From assembly GCA_964497615.1 (NCBI GenBank), contig CAZCEC010000107.1, forward strand, positions 1 to 16,630: a stretch of DNA of 16,630 nt. The letters run 5' to 3'. This DNA is from CAZCEC01 sp964497615 (GTDB lineage: Bacteria; Chloroflexota; Anaerolineae; Anaerolineales; UBA6663). The notes under the pieces are model-generated. The model was given only the letters and a program-made list of their open reading frames with translations. It did not search any database and was not told where the DNA came from. Both the position numbers and the translations under genes were made by a program. Positions 1-6,163 of this stretch are shown here, piece by piece. The number at the start of each line of letters is the position of its first letter. The first letter of the stretch is position 1.

Positions 1-275
1 GATGGTGGAGGGGCTGAGGCGGGTTCAGAATGACAGGGAGAGGGCGAGGGGGGCGGTGAGTCTTCGGTGGTGGGACACGGTGAGATTCTTCACCCGCTTA
101 CGGGGGGCTGGATGGTGGAGGGGCTGAGGCGGGTTCAGAATGACAGGGAGAGGGCGAGGGGGGCGGTGAGTCTTCGGTGGTGGGACACGGTGAGATTCTT
201 CACCCGCTTACGGGGGGCTGGATGGTGGAGGGGCTGAGGCGGGTTCAGAATGACAGGGAGAGGGCGAGGGGGGCG
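1..275. repeat. 110-bp tandem repeat, 2.5 copies, cut by the window edge
   Basis: Two identical 110-bp units (1-110 and 111-220) are followed by 55 bp of a third, after which the sequence diverges at 276. The array may continue beyond the left edge. Across each unit junction lie the two arms of an imperfect hairpin: ATTCTTCACCCGC at 85-97 and GCGGGTTCAGAAT at 129-141. They pair except for a symmetrical TC/TC mismatch, and TGACAG follows the right arm. A related element with different stem bases lies at 4273-4332. Open frames crossing this block are low-complexity artefacts and no gene is supported. The identity of the copies implies recent duplication or homogenisation. Confidence 0.95.
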
Positions 276-360
276 TGGAAGAACAAGGATGAGGCATTCT
301 CGCGGCGCGGGGGGCGCCGGGAGAGGGCGGTGTGAGTGCAGGCGTCAAGGTGATTTGGGC
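276..360. other. Gene-free spacer with a GC hairpin
   Basis: No gene is seen between the two repeat blocks. A short GC-rich hairpin is present around 303-319 (CGGCGC, G-rich loop, GCGCCG). It is followed by GGGAGAGGGCGGTG at 319-332, a 14-mer that also occurs inside the 3' end of the Het-C-like gene (6756-6769). No transcription signal can be assigned. Confidence 0.5.
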
Positions 361-587
361 CGGGTTCGGCGGCAAGGCCGGCCGCTGGCGCGGGGCTGCT
401 ACGCAGAAGCACCCGCGCCACGGGGGTGAGAGGCTGGGGCCGGTGGCAAGGCGGGCCGCTGGCGCGGGGCTGCTACGCAGAAGCACCCGCGCTACGACGA
501 TGGCGAGGCCGGAGCCGGCGGCAAGGCCGGCCGCTGGCGCGGGGCTGCTACGCAGAAGCACCCGCGCTACGACGATGGCAAGGCCGA
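361..587. repeat. Three ~74-bp repeats abutting the recA stop codon
   Basis: Three copies begin with GGCAAGG at 371, 445 and 520, giving spacings of 74 and 75 bp. Each carries a GC-rich core followed by GCAGAAGCACCCGCGC and then CTACGACGATGG or a variant. The last copy runs directly into the recA stop codon at 588-590, so the block forms the immediate 3' flank of recA and may contribute to transcript ending or stability (inference). A diverged single copy with the same opening CGGGTTCGGCGGCAA lies at 9934-9990. There is no U-tract, so it is not a standard intrinsic terminator. Confidence 0.9.
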
Positions 588-1622
588 CTATTCTTCGGCG
601 TCGCTTTCGGCGGCGGTGGGCATGGGGACGGTGCCGGCGCCGACGTGGGCGCGGATGGCGCGCTCGATTTCATCGGCGAGGTCGGGGTGCTCCTTGAGGT
701 AGGCTTTGGCGTTTTCGCGGCCCTGGCCGATGCGGGTGTCGTTGTAGGAGAAGAAGGCGCCGCGCTTGGTGAGGACTTCGAACTGAGCGCCGAGGTCCAC
801 GATGTCGCCTTCCTTGGAGATGCCTTCGTTGTACATGATGTCGAATTCGGCTTCGCGGAAGGGGGGGGCGACCTTGTTCTTGGTGACGCGGACGCGGGTG
901 CGGGAGCCGACGACGTCGGCGCCGTTCTTGATGGCCTGGATGCGGCGGACGTCGAGGCGGACGGAGGCGTAGAACTTGAGGGCCATGCCGCCGGTGGTGG
1001 TTTCGGGGTTGCCGAACATGACGCCAATCTTCTGGCGAAGCTGGTTGGTGAAGATCATGGCGGTGTTGGACTGTTTGATGGCGCCGGAGAGCTTGCGCAG
1101 GGCCTGGGACATGAGGCGGGCCTGCATGCCCATGGGGGCGTCGCCCATGTCGCCTTCGATTTCGGCGCGGGGGACGAGGGCGGCGACGGAGTCGACGACG
1201 ACGACGTCAATGGCGCCGGAGCGGGTGAGGGCTTCGGCGATTTCGAGGGCCTGCTCGCCGGTGTCGGGCTGGGAGATGTAGAGGTTGTCTATGTCCACGC
1301 CGCAGCGGGCAGCGTAGCTGGGGTCGAGGGCGTGTTCCATGTCTACATAGGCGGCTAGGCCGCCGCGGCGCTGGGCCTGGGCGACGATGTGCTGGCAGAT
1401 GGTGGTCTTGCCGGCGCTTTCGGGGCCGTAGATTTCGGTGACGCGGCCGCGCGGGACGCCGCCGATGCCAAGGGCCAGGTCGAGGGCGAGGGAGCCGGTG
1501 GGGATGGACTCGACGGCAAGATGGGTGGCTTCGCCGAGGCGCATGAGGGCGCCATCGCCGAATTGTTTTTTGATCTGCGCCAGCGTGGCGTCGAGGGCTT
1601 TTTCTTTGGCACCAGGGGGCAT
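588..1622 (-). CDS. recA: Recombinase RecA
   Basis: RecA is the ATP-dependent strand-exchange protein that forms filaments on single-stranded DNA for homologous recombination and SOS induction. The 344-residue product, close to the usual 340-355, shows Walker A GPESAGKT (66-73), catalytic Glu96 in DMEHALDP, Walker B VVVVDSVAAL (140-149), the loop 1 region EGDMGDAPMG (156-165), and the loop 2 region around NPETTTGG (205-212). The acidic tail ends DAEE, typical of RecA. The frame is open far upstream, but I chose the ATG at 1622-1620. AAGGAG sits 7 bases before it (1635-1630), and homology begins there with the normal N-terminal helix. The gene stands alone, divergent from the acetyltransferase. 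No recX or lexA neighbour and no recognisable SOS box was found. The stop codon TAG directly touches a repeat block. Identification is secure. Confidence 0.98.
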   Translation of the reverse strand: MPPGAKEKALDATLAQIKKQFGDGALMRLGEATHLAVESIPTGSLALDLALGIGGVPRGRVTEIYGPESAGKTTICQHIVAQAQRRGGLAAYVDMEHALDPSYAARCGVDIDNLYISQPDTGEQALEIAEALTRSGAIDVVVVDSVAALVPRAEIEGDMGDAPMGMQARLMSQALRKLSGAIKQSNTAMIFTNQLRQKIGVMFGNPETTTGGMALKFYASVRLDVRRIQAIKNGADVVGSRTRVRVTKNKVAPPFREAEFDIMYNEGISKEGDIVDLGAQFEVLTKRGAFFSYNDTRIGQGRENAKAYLKEHPDLADEIERAIRAHVGAGTVPMPTAAESDAEE

Positions 1623-1670
1623 GGTGAGTCTCCTTAGCTTAGGGCAAAGGGCGCTGGCGTTGCCGGCAGA

Positions 1671-1732
1671 GACCTGCCAGGTTTCGCGAGTCTTCTTGAC
1701 CAGCAGGCGTGGAATGCAAAACCTGGCAGGTC
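1671..1732. repeat. GACCTGCCAGGTT palindromic element, copy 1
   Basis: A perfect 14-bp inverted repeat has GACCTGCCAGGTTT at 1671-1684 and AAACCTGGCAGGTC at 1719-1732, separated by 34 bp. The same arms recur at 14138-14196 with an unrelated loop of 33 bp. The arms are themselves nearly palindromic. This copy lies 48 bp upstream of the recA ATG, within its probable leader. It looks like a dispersed, non-coding mobile repeat; a regulatory role is possible but not shown. Confidence 0.85.
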
Positions 1733-1749
1733 GAGCGCCATACCGCACG

Positions 1750-1778
1750 AGTCTACTTGAGCGAAAGTGAAAACGCAA
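1750..1778 (-). promoter_or_regulatory. Possible recA promoter
   Basis: On the minus strand TTGCGT (1778-1773) and TAGACT (1755-1750) are separated by 17 bp, matching 3/6 and 4/6 of the sigma-70 consensus. It lies about 128 bp before the recA start, so the transcript leader would include the palindromic element at 1671-1732. This is a weak match, offered only as a candidate. Confidence 0.25.
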
Positions 1779-1787
1779 ACATTGTGT

Positions 1788-1793
1788 CATAAT
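1788..1793 (+). promoter_or_regulatory. -10 box CATAAT for the GNAT gene, near-leaderless
   Basis: CATAAT ends 7 bases before the ATG at 1801, so transcription would begin at or next to the start codon. There is no Shine-Dalgarno sequence in the intervening bases. No convincing -35 box was found. The same arrangement occurs before comEA at 5168-5173. Confidence 0.5.
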
Positions 1794-1800
1794 CGCGCAC

Positions 1801-2661
1801 ATGTTTGGTGATCGGCAGGTGCACATCCGGCCGGGCAACCCGGCGGACCGCAACGCGGTGGCGACGCTGATGCAGTTTGAGCGCTTCGTGCACGCCCACC
1901 TGGATTGGAAGCCGGCGGAGGACTGGCTGGGGCGGCAGCCGTATCTGCTGGCGGAGCGGCGGCGGCGGCTGATTGGGGCGCTGGCGTGCCCGCCGGACCC
2001 GCCGGGCACGGCCTGGCTGCGGTTGTTCGCGGCGGTGGATGAGACGCCGCACGGGGACATCTGGAACTTGCTGTGGCCGCCAGCGGCGAATGAGCTGCGC
2101 GCGCTAGGGGTGAAGCTGGCGGCGGCCATTTGCCTGGACCCGTGGGTGGGTGATTTGTGCCAGGCGGCGGGGTTCAGCGAGACGCATGGGGTGGTGGTGC
2201 TGTCGCGGCAGCGGGGACCGCTGCCCCCCGCCCCGGCGCGCGCGGCGCCGGTGAAGGTGCGGCCAGCGCGCCGGGAGGAATGGGACGCGATTGCGGCGAC
2301 GGACCTGGCGGCCTTCGCGCCGCCCTGGCAGATGTCGCGGGAGGTGATCCGCGAGGCGATGGCGCTGGCAGACTGGCTGACAGTGGCGGAGGCCGAGGGG
2401 GAGGTGGTGGGCTATCAACTGGCGACGCCCAGCCAGCCGGGGGCGCACCTGGCGCGGCTGGCGGTGCAGCCGAGCTGGCAGGGGCAGGGGATTGGGGCGG
2501 CGCTGGTGCGGGACTTGCTGGAGTATGCCAACCGGCGCAACTACCGCGAGGTGACGGTGAACACGCAGGACACAAACGCCGCCTCGCTGAATGTGTATCA
2601 GCGGCTGGGGTTCCGGCTGACGAACACGCGTTATCCGGTGTATCAGCTCGCGCTGGGGTAG
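1801..2661 (+). CDS. Tandem GNAT-family N-acetyltransferase
   Basis: GNAT enzymes transfer an acyl group from acyl-CoA to an amine; the substrate here cannot be predicted. The 286-residue protein has two related halves. The N-terminal half (about 7-135) has GNAT-like organisation but no clear acetyl-CoA loop and is probably degenerate. The C-terminal half (about 151-286) carries motif A, ending in QGQGIGAAL (227-235), and the NAASLNVYQRLGF segment (259-271), typical of an active GNAT fold. A proline- and alanine-rich linker (140-150) joins them. Tandem arrangements of this kind include mycothiol synthase, but nothing in the context points to that role. Start: the ATG at 1801 follows a -10-like box by 7 bases and no Shine-Dalgarno sequence, suggesting a near-leaderless message. 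It is divergent from recA and 28 bp before the V4R gene, which has its own -10 box. Confidence 0.88.
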   Translation: MFGDRQVHIRPGNPADRNAVATLMQFERFVHAHLDWKPAEDWLGRQPYLLAERRRRLIGALACPPDPPGTAWLRLFAAVDETPHGDIWNLLWPPAANELRALGVKLAAAICLDPWVGDLCQAAGFSETHGVVVLSRQRGPLPPAPARAAPVKVRPARREEWDAIAATDLAAFAPPWQMSREVIREAMALADWLTVAEAEGEVVGYQLATPSQPGAHLARLAVQPSWQGQGIGAALVRDLLEYANRRNYREVTVNTQDTNAASLNVYQRLGFRLTNTRYPVYQLALG

Positions 2662-2665
2662 ATGC

Positions 2666-2671
2666 TATAAT
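2666..2671 (+). promoter_or_regulatory. -10 box TATAAT for the V4R gene
   Basis: A perfect TATAAT begins 5 bp after the acetyltransferase stop codon and ends 18 bp before the ATG at 2690, giving a predicted leader of roughly 10 bases. No good -35 and no strong Shine-Dalgarno sequence were seen. It suggests independent transcription of the downstream gene despite the tight spacing. Confidence 0.55.
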
Positions 2672-2689
2672 CGCCGCAGAGACCCATTC

Positions 2690-3304
2690 ATGAGCGAAAA
2701 TCTGGGCCGGGCGCTTCCAAACGCGTGGGTGCGGCGGATCATGCTGGCGATTCAGGATGTGATGGGCACCAGCGGGCTGGCGACGATCCTGCGGCAGGCC
2801 GGGTTGCAGCGCTATGCCAACAGCCTGCCGCCGAACGACCAGGCGCCGGGCCCGCACGCGGCCGAGTATGCGGCTTTGCTGCAAGCGATTGAGAACTATT
2901 ACGGGCGCGGGGCGCGCGGGACGCTGACGCGCATCGGCTATGCGGCGTTTGGGCGGCTGGTGGCGAGCCGCCAGGCAGCCGCCAGCCTGAGCCGGGGGCT
3001 GTGGCAGGTGCTGCCGCCCGCCAGCCGGAAGCTGGAAGCGCTGCGCTGGTATGCGCGGCAGGCGGCGACCCGCCGGGGCCAGATCACGGTGCACCAGGAC
3101 GATCAGCACATTCAGGTGGTGGATCAGGACAGCGACGCGACTTTTGGCCGGGAGCGCGCCACGCCGCTATGCTGGGTGACGCTGGGGGAGATCCAGGAGG
3201 CGCTGAAGTGGGGGACGGGGCTGGAGTTTGAGGCGGCGGAGATGACGTGCCGGGCGAAGGGGGATGCGGTGTGCCGGTTTGAAGTGGGGGAGGCGATTGG
3301 GTGA
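2690..3304 (+). CDS. V4R (4-vinyl reductase) domain protein
   Basis: V4R is a small-molecule-binding domain found in chlorophyll 4-vinyl reductase-like proteins, phenol-responsive regulators and many stand-alone proteins of unknown role. The 204-residue product has a helical N-terminal part (about 10-125). Its C-terminal V4R signature (184-198) contains EMTCRAKGDAVCRFEV, with the conserved E184, C187, G191-D192 and C195. The cysteine pair could bind a metal or a redox-active ligand, as proposed for the family. No DNA-binding or ATPase domain is attached, so it is not a full XylR/DmpR-type activator. No photosynthesis gene is nearby, so a bacteriochlorophyll role is not supported. It is preceded by its own TATAAT box. 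The domain assignment is strong; the function is unknown. Confidence 0.85.
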   Translation: MSENLGRALPNAWVRRIMLAIQDVMGTSGLATILRQAGLQRYANSLPPNDQAPGPHAAEYAALLQAIENYYGRGARGTLTRIGYAAFGRLVASRQAAASLSRGLWQVLPPASRKLEALRWYARQAATRRGQITVHQDDQHIQVVDQDSDATFGRERATPLCWVTLGEIQEALKWGTGLEFEAAEMTCRAKGDAVCRFEVGEAIG

Positions 3305-3340
3305 AGCTCAACACCATCGTTCACCGCTGAGAGCGCGGCC

Positions 3341-3362
3341 CACTTCACTTCGTTCCGGGGGG
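3341..3362 (+). repeat. Short dispersed repeat CACTTCACTTCGTTCCGGGG
   Basis: This 21-22 bp segment matches 14899-14919 with two mismatches (CACTCCACTGCGTTCCGGGG there). Here it is intergenic, between the V4R and hydrolase genes. The other copy lies inside the glycosidase reading frame. Two copies separated by 11 kb in unrelated settings point to a dispersed repeat family. Confidence 0.6.
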
Positions 3363-3394
3363 CTACGCACAGAACGCGGAGAATATCGAATCAG

Positions 3395-4261
3395 ATGGCA
3401 CTTGTCGAAGAAAAGCTGACGGCCAGCGATGGGGTGCGGCTGCGGGCGCGGATGTGGGCGGCCGAGAGGGCCGGGCCGGAGGGGGCGGCGCGGGGGCTGG
3501 TGGTGCTGACGCACGGGCACGGGGAGCATAGCAGCCGGTATGTGCACGTGGCGGCGGCGCTGAACGCGGCCGGCTATGCGGTGGCGGCACACGACCTGCG
3601 CGGGCACGGGCAGAGCGGCGGGCCGCGCGGGCACGCGCCGAGCTATGAGCAGGTGCTGGATGATGTGCAACAGGTGTATGACTGGGGGGTAAAGCAGCAT
3701 CCAGGGGTGAAGCGGTTCCTGTATGGGCACAGCCTGGGCGGGCAGATCACGCTGGCGTTCGCGCTGGAGCGCAAGCCGGAGGCGGCGGGCGTGGTGGTGA
3801 CCGGGCCGTGGCTGCGGCTGAACCCGCCGCCGCCGAGGTCAAAGGTGGTGCTGGGGCGGGTGATGAGCCGCGTGTGGCCGACCTTTACCCTGAATACGGA
3901 GCTGGAAGCGGTGCCCATGGCGCACGACACCGAGCACCTGAACAGCCTGCCGGAGCTTGAGCTGACGCACACCAAGATCACCGCCAAGCTGGGGGCGGAG
4001 GCGCTGGACCACGGGCTGAGGCTGCTGGAGCGGGCGGGCGAGTTCACGTACCCGGTGTTTCTTCTGCACGGGGAGGCGGACCCGGTGACCGACCCGAAGG
4101 CGTCGCGCGAGTTTTACGAGGCGGCGGGGAGCGCGGACAAGACGCTGAAGGTGTATCCGGGCCTGTATCACGAGATCCACAATGAGTTTGAGCGGGGGGA
4201 AATCCTGGCGGAGGTGGTGGCGTGGATGGAGGCGCGGCTGGACAGCAAAGCGCCCCGTTGA
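3395..4261 (+). CDS. Alpha/beta hydrolase, monoglyceride-lipase-like
   Basis: This is a serine hydrolase of the Hydrolase_4 (serine aminopeptidase S33/monoacylglycerol lipase-like) group, probably cleaving an ester of a lipid or other small molecule in the cytoplasm. The 288 residues show the oxyanion segment HGHGEHSSRY (40-49), the DLRGHGQSGG turn (67-76), the nucleophile elbow GHSLGG with Ser113 (111-116), the acid Asp229 in HGEADPVTD, and the catalytic His259 in LYHEIHNE. A cap region lies at about 137-205. No signal peptide is present. Start: the ATG at 3395 has GGAG (3378-3381) 13 bases upstream, rather far, so initiation may be weak. It stands alone between the V4R gene and a repeat-rich gap. 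Fold and triad are clear; the substrate is not. Confidence 0.92.
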   Translation: MALVEEKLTASDGVRLRARMWAAERAGPEGAARGLVVLTHGHGEHSSRYVHVAAALNAAGYAVAAHDLRGHGQSGGPRGHAPSYEQVLDDVQQVYDWGVKQHPGVKRFLYGHSLGGQITLAFALERKPEAAGVVVTGPWLRLNPPPPRSKVVLGRVMSRVWPTFTLNTELEAVPMAHDTEHLNSLPELELTHTKITAKLGAEALDHGLRLLERAGEFTYPVFLLHGEADPVTDPKASREFYEAAGSADKTLKVYPGLYHEIHNEFERGEILAEVVAWMEARLDSKAPR

Positions 4262-4272
4262 ATTGCAGCGAT

Positions 4273-4332
4273 ACCCTTCGCGCGCAGACTTGAATGCATG
4301 CCTGAGAGGTGCGACATGCGCTCAGGGTGACA
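4273..4332 (+). repeat. Variable-stem hairpin repeat with TGACAG tail
   Basis: ACCCTTCGCGC at 4273-4283 pairs with GCGCTCAGGGT at 4318-4328, except for a symmetrical TC/TC mismatch, and TGACAG follows. The architecture and tail match the hairpin in the 110-bp array (1-275), although the stem bases differ (AGGGT here, AGAAT there). This is the only notable content between the convergent hydrolase and DUF554 genes. It could protect or end both transcripts, though no U-tract is present. Confidence 0.7.
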
Positions 4333-4403
4333 GTGAGAGCATAGCGGGGCGCCTCGGGCCCATAGCAATAACACGGATTTGCGGAAACGTGACGGGCTGA
4401 CGC

Positions 4404-5120
4404 TTAAAAGCCGGCGACGCCGAGGGCGTGCAGGAGGGCGACGATGAGGGGGGCGACGAGGAGGGCGGGCAGGTAGTTGGCGACGCGGATGGGGCGCAGT
4501 TCGAGGAGGGCGCCCACGCCAATGGCCATCATGAGCAGGCCGCCAACGGCCGTCATTTCTGCAATCATGGGGTCGGTGAGCAGGCTTTGGGCCTGGACCG
4601 CCAACAGGGTGAGGCCGCCCTGGTAGACCAGGATGACGACGACGGAGAACAGCACCCCCACGCCCAGCGAGGCGGCGAACGCCAGCGCGGCGAAGCCATC
4701 CAGCAGAGACTTGATCGCCAACAACTGATAGTCGCCCGTCAGCCCGTCCTGGATGGACCCGAGGATGGTCATGGGGCCAACGCAGAAGATGAGGCTGGCG
4801 GAGACGAAGCCCTTGATGAAGCGGGCCGTGCCGTCGGTGCTGAGGCTGCGGGCGAAGCGTGCCTCGAGCCAGCCGCCGAAGCGCTTGAGGGCCAATTCGA
4901 TATTGAGCCACTCACCCAGCAGGCCGCCGAGGAGGGCGCTGCCGAGGGTAATGAGGGCGTTGTTGGAGTCGAATGTCATCTGCACGCCGAGCGCGATGGT
5001 AAACAGGCCCAGCGCCCAGACCACGGTTTCGCGGATGCGCTCCGGCAGGCGGCCGCCAACGAGGGTGCCGAGCGTACCGCCCAGGAGAACCGCGACGATG
5101 TTGATGAGGGTGCCAGTCAT
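4404..5120 (-). CDS. DUF554 family membrane protein
   Basis: This is a polytopic inner-membrane protein of the DUF554 family (YdfK/YqgA-like), whose transport or other function is not established. The 238 residues contain about six or seven hydrophobic segments, starting TLINIVAVLLGGTLGTLVGG, and family hallmarks such as the glycine-rich first helix and FVSASLIFCVGPMTILGSIQDG. Start: the frame is open upstream, but the ATG at 5120-5118 is chosen. GGAG lies 5 bases before it (5129-5126), and the preceding residues are not hydrophobic or conserved-looking. It is divergent from comEA, and its predicted -10 overlaps that of comEA at 5166-5173, giving a leader of about 38 bases. The downstream side faces the hydrolase gene tail to tail. 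Family assignment is confident; the role is unknown. Confidence 0.92.
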   Translation of the reverse strand: MTGTLINIVAVLLGGTLGTLVGGRLPERIRETVVWALGLFTIALGVQMTFDSNNALITLGSALLGGLLGEWLNIELALKRFGGWLEARFARSLSTDGTARFIKGFVSASLIFCVGPMTILGSIQDGLTGDYQLLAIKSLLDGFAALAFAASLGVGVLFSVVVILVYQGGLTLLAVQAQSLLTDPMIAEMTAVGGLLMMAIGVGALLELRPIRVANYLPALLVAPLIVALLHALGVAGF

Positions 5121-5145
5121 GCCTGCTCCGGATCGGGGGCGTGCC

Positions 5146-5173
5146 TTGCCGCCCAAGGCCAGGGGATTATAAT
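5146..5173 (+). promoter_or_regulatory. comEA promoter with a -10 box shared by the divergent DUF554 gene
   Basis: TTGCCG (5146-5151), 16 bp and TATAAT (5168-5173) form a fair sigma-70-type promoter whose start point would fall on the comEA ATG (5180). The octamer ATTATAAT (5166-5173) is its own reverse complement, so the minus strand also reads TATAAT at 5171-5166, placed to serve DUF554. Binding of polymerase in one direction should exclude the other (inference). No clear minus-strand -35 was found. Confidence 0.6.
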
Positions 5174-5179
5174 GCCGGT

Positions 5180-5740
5180 ATGTCAGCGCGCCATCGAGTC
5201 CTGTACATCGCGGCCTATGCGACAATCTTTGGGCTGATCGCCTGGGTGCTGATCAGCATACTCAACCGGCGCGCGCCCGCGCAGCCGGTGATCCTGCCCG
5301 TGCCACCGACCCCCCTGCCCTTGCGGGTGCATGTGAGCGGGGCGGTGGCCGCGCCGGGCGTATATGATCTGCCGCCGGGAAGTATCGTGGAGGACGCCAT
5401 CGCCGCGGCTGGGGGGGCGACGGCAGCGGCCGATCTCTCCAGCCTGAACCTGGCGCGGGTGCTGCGCGACGGGGACCAGGTGACGGTGGCGGAAACGCGG
5501 CCGACAGCGGCAGCGGGCGAGGCGGGCGCGGGCGAAGCGGCGGGGCAACTGCTCAACCTGAACACCGCCACCGTGGCCCAACTGGAGACCCTGCCGGGCA
5601 TCGGGCCGGCGCTGGCCCAGCGCATTGTGGACTACCGCACCGCGAATGGCCCGTTTGCCAGCCTGGACGACCTGCTGAATGTGAGCGGGATCGGGCCGGC
5701 CAAGGTGGATGCGATCCGCGACTTGGTGATCGTGCAATGA
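5180..5740 (+). CDS. comEA: ComEA-like DNA-uptake protein (SLBB + helix-hairpin-helix)
   Basis: ComEA is a membrane-anchored DNA receptor that binds double-stranded DNA during natural transformation. The 186-residue protein has one N-terminal membrane anchor (about 8-28), a proline-rich linker (33-47) and an SLBB domain starting VHVSGAVAAPGVYDLPPG (50-67). After an alanine- and glycine-rich linker come two helix-hairpin-helix motifs near 139-151 (PGIGPALAQRIV) and 169-180 (SGIGPAKVDAIR). Start: an in-frame ATG at 5141 would add 13 polar residues. I prefer 5180 because the membrane segment follows directly, and TATAAT ends 6 bases before it, implying a leaderless message. No comEC lies in the window, so competence is not proven. 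It overlaps the next gene by ATGA, indicating coupling. Domain order is diagnostic. Confidence 0.93.
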   Translation: MSARHRVLYIAAYATIFGLIAWVLISILNRRAPAQPVILPVPPTPLPLRVHVSGAVAAPGVYDLPPGSIVEDAIAAAGGATAAADLSSLNLARVLRDGDQVTVAETRPTAAAGEAGAGEAAGQLLNLNTATVAQLETLPGIGPALAQRIVDYRTANGPFASLDDLLNVSGIGPAKVDAIRDLVIVQ

Positions 5741-6153
5741 GCCGGCTGCACCAGAACAAGCGCTTGTGGCAGCGGCATGTGCTGGCCGAGAACCGCCGGT
5801 CCATTGAGGGGCTGCTGGCGACGCTGTGCGCGGAGCCGCTGTACGTCATCATGGCGACCGGGGCAGAGCACCGCGGGCGGGAGGCAGTGGCCGCGTTCTA
5901 CAACGGGCTGTTCGTCTCGATGCCGGATGTGACGTTTGAGCTGCGCGACGCCTTCATCGGCGAGAACGGGGTGGTGGAGGAGTCGGTGCTGGTAGGGACG
6001 CACACGGGCGACCTGTTTGGACTGCCGCCGACGGGAAGGCCCATCCACCTGCCGCTGACCATCGTCTTCCCCATGCGCGACGGCGAAATCCTGGGCGAGC
6101 GCATGTACTTCGACATGGACGCTTTGCAGCGGCAGCTTGGGCTGCGCGACTAG
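5737..6153 (+). CDS. SnoaL-like (NTF2-fold) protein
   Basis: Members of the SnoaL-like superfamily have a cone-shaped alpha+beta barrel. They include polyketide cyclases, isomerases and many proteins of unknown role. The 138-residue length is typical. Recognisable features are the N-terminal helix, GREAVAAFYNGLFVSMPDVTFE (about 46-67), VGTHTGDLFGLPPTGRPI (85-102), and a closing strand and helix with FPMRDGEILGERMYFDMDALQRQLG. Conserved acidic and histidine positions of the cleft (H87, D116, D125) resemble ester-cyclase-like relatives, but the substrate is unknown. Its ATG overlaps the comEA stop as ATGA, so the two are translationally coupled, although their functions have no obvious link. 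Confidence 0.85.
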   Translation: MSRLHQNKRLWQRHVLAENRRSIEGLLATLCAEPLYVIMATGAEHRGREAVAAFYNGLFVSMPDVTFELRDAFIGENGVVEESVLVGTHTGDLFGLPPTGRPIHLPLTIVFPMRDGEILGERMYFDMDALQRQLGLRD

Positions 6154-6163
6154 CCAATCCCCC

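Noticed and set aside
426..1358. A 310-residue plus-strand frame opposite recA
   Set aside because: It is the antisense shadow of recA in GC-rich sequence: low-complexity Gly/Ala/Val/Asp content, no domain, and recA motifs are perfect on the other strand.
1623..2129. A 169-residue N-terminal extension of recA
   Set aside because: RecA homology and a strong ribosome site place the start at 1622. The extension crosses the palindromic element and the opposite-strand acetyltransferase gene.
2690..3304. The V4R protein as a bacteriochlorophyll biosynthesis enzyme (BchJ-like)
   Set aside because: Only the ligand-binding signature is shared, and no photosynthesis gene is nearby; the V4R domain occurs in many unrelated settings.
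4428..5237. A 269-residue plus-strand frame opposite DUF554
   Set aside because: It is hydrophilic and rich in repeated Gly/Glu/Asp/Gln, a reverse-complement shadow of a membrane protein with clear family features.
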